This document shows positions 59,937 through 64,000 of a stretch of 64,000 bases of DNA, piece after piece. The notes under the pieces are model-generated. The model saw only the letters and a list, made by a program, of their open reading frames with translations, ran no database searches and was not told where the DNA came from. The first letter of the stretch is position 1, and the number at the start of each line of letters is the position of its first letter. This DNA comes from Sarocladium kiliense (Eukaryota; Ascomycota; Sordariomycetes; Hypocreales; Sarocladiaceae). The translations under genes were made by a program, and so were the position numbers. The DNA lies in assembly GCA_030734395.1 (NCBI GenBank), contig JAUZTG010000015.1:620001-684000 (forward strand), in the 5' to 3' direction.

Positions 59937-60905
59937 CTAGCCACTGCCGCCAGCCCTGGACCGGATGAAAGCGTCAAACTCATCCATGTTGCGAGTTTGC
60001 ACGTAGACAGAACCAGGTCCAGTGAAGCGACATACAAGGCCCTCGCCGGTCTTGAGACCGCTCATAGCACCGCCGCCTGCTTTCTCAATCCTGTAATCGC
60101 AGCTCCAGGCAACGAGATGGCCATTGTCAACAATGTGCTGCTCACCGGGTTGGAGCTACAGATGTACGAGTCAGCAAGACAGTTGATTGGGAAGCACAGC
60201 AGCAAAGTGGCCATCGTGGAGATGCAAAAAAGAAGCACAGGGGATGTAAGGAGGGGAAGCACTTACATCGAGACGATCAACAGCGCCGAAGCTTGTCAAC
60301 CACATGATACCTTGTCCTCCAACACGATACACAAACAAGTCTTCTCCTGAGAACAATGCCTTGCCCAGGCCTTGGGTTTTATTCTCCTTCGTCACATCGG
60401 TAGTGCAGGCCAGGAAAGCATCCTTGCCAATCGTCCAACCCTGGCGACCGTCAAGGTGCAGCGTGATGATATCACCAAAAAGTGTCGGACCAAGCGCAAC
60501 CTTTCCCGGGCCTGCGTAGGTCGACTCGGACATGGCACTGCCAGTCATGAGTTTCTTCATGGAGAACTTGACCTTGCCTGCGATCTGGATGGTTCCGGAC
60601 ATGTGAATCATCGCGCCTGACTTTGAGCGCACGGAGGCGCCTGGCTGCAATGCCACAGTGAGCACGGCATTGGTATCTCTGTGTGTGACGCTGTAAGTGC
60701 CGCCTGGGAATGATCCGCTGTCGGACGGATGTTGCTGAGGCCCGCCAGCTGGAGGTCCCTGTTGGTGACTGAGCTGCTGTTGATGCTGCTGCGGCGGCGG
60801 TGGGGGATACTGTTGCGACTGGTACTGTTGAGGATGTGGTGATTGACCTGGGTGGCCTGGAGGGGGAGGATATTGCTGTTGTGGGGGTTGACCTTGGTAC
60901 GACAT
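59937..60905 (-). CDS. AIM24-domain protein with Pro/Gln-rich N-terminus
   Basis: Two exons, 60905-60267 and 60155-59937, with a 112-bp intron, give 285 residues. Residues 1-65 are a low-complexity Pro/Gln/Tyr/His-rich stretch. The rest is the AIM24/TRAP-like beta domain: VRSKSGAMIHMSGTIQI, STYAGPGKVALGPTLFGDI, FLACTTDV, GLGKALFSGEDLFVYRV and, after the splice, GEQHIVDNGHLVAWSCDY, GEGLVCRFTGPGSVYVQTRN. Yeast Aim24 is an inner-mitochondrial-membrane protein affecting MICOS, but this protein lacks any visible mitochondrial presequence, so it is more like the cytosolic fungal or bacterial members whose role is unknown. The stop TAG at 59939-59937 gives the normal family C-terminus. Confidence 0.88.
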
Positions 60906-63412
60906 CGCGATGTTTCTTGGCCCGCTGAAGATGAATGGGGTTTTGATTGGCTATGCGTCAATGAACTGCTGAAGTCTTGGCTCTGGTGAATCTTGGCCTT
61001 TATCTATTTTCTTTTTATTTTCTCGCGACGCCTGAAGGTGTTTAAGAAGCGACCATGATCTACATAGGCAGTACTGCGCCTCCGTGCGGCTGACTTGAGA
61101 ACGGCTGGAACCTCTCGCACGTGTCTGGCGAGCAATTCGCCAGATGGCCCAATGAAAACGACTCTGACGTTCCTGGAGGAGACCAGTCTATTCAGCTACG
61201 GCCCAAAGTTCCTACGACATCAACCTCTGGGGGTCTCGCATTATGCTCAAATCTGCCTGTGGCGGGCATACTTACTCCGCAATCGTCTTAGCAGGGCTGA
61301 CATAGACTAGCTAGCGAACTCAAAGAAGAGCCTGAGGGGGTGGCGCAGGCCATGATTATCACGGCGGCCTCTAAACTAATCTATCCTTGGATCGCTCTGG
61401 AGCAGATGATGCCTAAATTATTGAGCCTGACGGCAGCTAGGGCTGAGTTCCTTGCGATAGGGTGATCTGAGTGCTGGTGAGGTCAGGGCATCCTGCGCGA
61501 GCTGACTTGTCCTTGGTCCTATACTTGCAGTCTTAGAGAAATCTGCAGATCCTTTCTATTGCGGCAAACATCATGACATAGCACGGAGGAGTTCCGACTC
61601 GAGGGCTTGACTATCCGGCATGACGACAATGAACAACCGATGCCCGAGCAAGGACACGAACTGGGGCGACGTGAAAAAAGCACAAGTATGACACGAGGAT
61701 CTCCAAGAAGAGCAACAGTAATGAGTGTACGGTTAATATCCAGAACAATTGGATGTCGAAGGATGTTCCTCGGGAATACTCAGGACGAGGGTCCCTGTGA
61801 GGCATCGCACTTCGATGCCACGGACTGATAGAGCGAATTGAACAATCTCGGAAGTATAAGATGACGGAATATCAAATGAGCTGCCTTCGCCAACAACAGG
61901 CGGAAAGGAAACCTCCATATGCGTTGAGATGTAGCCGGCTGGGAGCATTTCGACAGGTATAGCTCGCAGAGTAATCGGATCTCGCCCATTGCCGCAATAC
62001 CGCTTTCGCGACGGCAAGCAGAAATTACTACCCTTGTTTTTACTTTCACTACTTGTCTTGGTTTAGTCTATTCCTCATAACCAGCTGATTTGAGCTCTTT
62101 CTGCAACTCCCGCACGTGACACTTAGTGATATCGGAATTTGAGTTAAGCCGAGCCGAACTAAAAGTTGGCCAGCGACTGTAGCACAGATGTGGCTAGCGC
62201 CTTGCGCGGTGGCACCCAGAGAAACTTGACGGACAAAGAGAACTGTGGCCTGAGGCAGAGATGAACGAGTCGGTGGAGGGAATGGCGACCCAGGCAACGG
62301 TGGGTCGCCAGTGCTGGACCCTGCTGGATCCCACCCCAGACTCAGTCAAGCCCGCCCCACTTATTTGCTCACAGCTCGCCGTCCCAGTCAGTGTCTCGCG
62401 ATTGGTCGAGCCAGGTCGACACTCTAAGTCTCCACAGCCAGTGAGCTAAGCTTGGACCGAACGGCTGTGGGGCGCGTATCGCGGATACCCGGAAGAGACC
62501 AGCCTCCCATTAAGAATTGAGGTGGCGTGACTGCGGAGGCACTAACGGACCCAGAGTTCTCGTCAAGTCCTTCCGCACAATTGTGAGAGAAGCTGCAAGT
62601 ACCCGCCAGTGCTGTTGCTGCTGACTCTCGGTCTCGGAGTGGCCTTTGCCTTCCTCGTTCTCGTCTTGCCGTGTAGTCCAGTACGGTGCAGCCAGCAAGC
62701 AGCCTCACTCACCCTTGACTGGCCGGGACAGGACTGGACCGGACTGGCAGAGCAGACCGGTCTGCTCCACGCCCAAGGACCATCCGTCGCCCCATTCGCC
62801 CACTCCTCGGTTGGTGCGCTGCACTGCACTGCACTGTGCTGCACGCGATTGACTCTCGTTTCGTCCTTCTCACTCGCTCTCACACACTCCCTCTCTCTCG
62901 CCTTGTCGCCCACCACCTGCTGCTTGCTTCCCTTTTTACTCTTCCTTCCCCTTCCCTCCTCCTTCTCTTCTCTTCTTACCTCTTCCTCTTCCCTTATCTC
63001 CATCCTCCCTCTCACACTTGGTCTGCCACTTTGTTCCATCAATTGATCCATCTCAAGCATCCTTTTCTCTCATCCATTGGGCTGCTTACCTCATCCTTCG
63101 TTACCCTCTCAACGCGTCTCTCGTCCTCGCTGCCATCTTACACGCGAGCCATCCACCACTTACACCCCATTCTCGCGCCGGCTCACACACTTCACCTACG
63201 CCAAACCACCACCAACCTCAAAGCGCCAACCCTCACAGCGTCCGGTTTATTACAACTCACAAGATTTTATTCATCTAGTCTCGTGTTGTTATTTCTGGGT
63301 TTGTGGTTCTTTTGACTTCTAACCTACACAGCGTTCTTTCAGCCAACCTACTGGTCTCACTATCACTACCAGCTGCCACTTGCCTCCCACATAGGCCTAT
63401 CTACTCTTCGTC
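60906..63412. other. 2.5-kb gene-free stretch
   Basis: The longest stretch without a supported gene. Short frames on both strands show no family pattern, and no tRNA was recognised. The right end is the pyrimidine-rich leader described separately. Confidence 0.5.
62835..63250 (+). promoter_or_regulatory. Pyrimidine-rich core promoter / 5' leader
   Basis: Roughly 400 bp dominated by C and T runs (ctctctctcg, ccttccctcctccttctctt and similar) directly upstream of the plus-strand gene at 63413. CT-rich tracts before the transcription start are common in strongly expressed filamentous fungal genes. Confidence 0.55.
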
Positions 63413-64000
63413 ATGTCCTTCCAGTGGTCTTCATCACCTGTTCTCACCATGTCGCCTCAGCCATCCCACCAGTCACCTTTCGGCGTGGCAGGCTTCCCGC
63501 ACCAGCAGCAAGCAGCACCCATGGCGTCCTTTGGCGCTGCACCAACACCATCTTCCTTCCCTGCTTTCCAGCAGACTGCTCCTACCATGAGCCGGAAGCG
63601 TTCTCGCGATGAGGCCTCCGCAAACCTTGAGCCCGATGCTCCTCCTCCGCCACCAAGAAACCCTGAGGAAGGCTGGGTCTATGGCCCCGGCATGACTTTG
63701 ATCAAGCCTGATCAGGGCTATTCCGCCGATGCTGGCACTCAGTCCGGCACGTGGGTCGAGGAGAAGAGAGAATGTGACGAGGCAACTCGTCGCAAGCAAG
63801 AAGAAGCCCGTCGTCCCATCATCCGCAGCCACAAGTCACAACGTGTCGACCGCAGCTGCAGCCGCTCACCACTGTCATTTGGTCCGAGAAAGGTCCCGCT
63901 CACTTCCGACTCGGTTCCCGTTGATACTTCAACCAAGGTTCCTGTCATCGACAACTTCGCTATCCAACTCGGCATTGGCTGGAAGCGCATCAGCGAAGAG
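63413..64000 (+). CDS. Uncharacterised fungal protein, 5' part
   Basis: The frame opens with ATG at 63413 and runs open to the window edge (196 codons), so the C-terminus is missing. The N-terminal ~60 residues are Ser/Pro/Gln/Phe-rich and disordered. Then come MSRKRSRDEAS (a basic, nuclear-signal-like patch), a Pro run and PEEGWVYGPGMTLIKPDQGY, TQSGTWVEEK, and near the edge DNFAIQLGIGWKRIS. This last block and the GWVYGPGMTLI block remind me of a conserved but unnamed family of mould proteins; I know no function for it. No membrane segment or catalytic motif is visible. The pyrimidine-rich leader suggests active expression. Confidence 0.72.
   Translation, partial: MSFQWSSSPVLTMSPQPSHQSPFGVAGFPHQQQAAPMASFGAAPTPSSFPAFQQTAPTMSRKRSRDEASANLEPDAPPPPPRNPEEGWVYGPGMTLIKPDQGYSADAGTQSGTWVEEKRECDEATRRKQEEARRPIIRSHKSQRVDRSCSRSPLSFGPRKVPLTSDSVPVDTSTKVPVIDNFAIQLGIGWKRISEE

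Noticed and set aside
1..64000. tRNA or rRNA genes, CRISPR arrays, transposons, RIP-type decay
   Set aside because: By eye I found no cloverleaf with T-loop and box sequences, no spaced repeats, no transposase-like frame and no AT-rich mutated block; a tRNAscan and repeat search would be needed to exclude them.

Overview
The window is nuclear DNA from a filamentous ascomycete (Pezizomycotina). The grounds are compact multi-exon genes, introns mostly of 49-81 bp with GTRNGT-type donors and CTRAC-type branch sites before the 3' splice site, a near-even base composition, and a gene set typical of moulds: Zn2Cys6 regulator, Dal5-type MFS permease, OPT transporter, Sfi1, a DUF3433-type membrane protein. 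I cannot name the species; Dothideomycetes is only a guess. Splice sites were assigned by hand from GT/AG boundaries, frame continuity and family similarity, so exon edges are predictions.

Left part (1-27.3 kb) is housekeeping: a truncated neurofibromin/Ira-type RasGAP, the nuclear exonuclease Rat1, the Golgi tether Uso1/p115, the arginine methyltransferase PRMT3, an OPT transporter, Rav1 of the RAVE V-ATPase assembly complex, and the spindle-pole/centrin-binding protein Sfi1. Rat1 and Uso1 are divergent; PRMT3 and the OPT gene meet tail to tail with only 75 bp between stop codons.

Middle accessory patch (27.3-34.4 kb): a Cys-containing surface-type protein with an Asp/Asn-rich linker and hydrophobic C-terminus, followed by a large DUF3433-like membrane protein gene that looks broken. 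It carries a frame change near 30.9 kb, an in-frame TAG (or an unusual intron) at 32.76 kb, an extra A in an A run at 33.92 kb and a 10-bp tandem duplication at 34.10 kb. It also holds a LysM-like segment.

Second housekeeping block (34.7-46 kb): a 59-residue twin CX9C protein resembling the complex I assembly factor NDUFAF8, cytoplasmic isoleucyl-tRNA synthetase, Mo25/Hym1, the SWI/SNF subunit Snf12 (BAF60-type, SWIB domain) and the PDK1/Pkh kinase. An unrecognised disordered protein follows at 47-48.2 kb.

Right part (48.4-59.6 kb) looks like a small catabolic neighbourhood: ATP-dependent 5-oxoprolinase/hydantoinase, divergent from a Dal5/allantoate-type MFS permease; then a sarcosine/saccharopine/fructosyl-amine oxidase-type flavoenzyme, divergent from a Zn2Cys6 regulator. 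An importer, a ring-opening amidohydrolase, an amine oxidase and a regulator would fit uptake and breakdown of a cyclic or N-substituted amino acid; this is inference. The window closes with an AIM24-domain protein, a 2.5-kb gene-free stretch with a pyrimidine-rich leader, and the 5' part of a fungal protein of unknown function.
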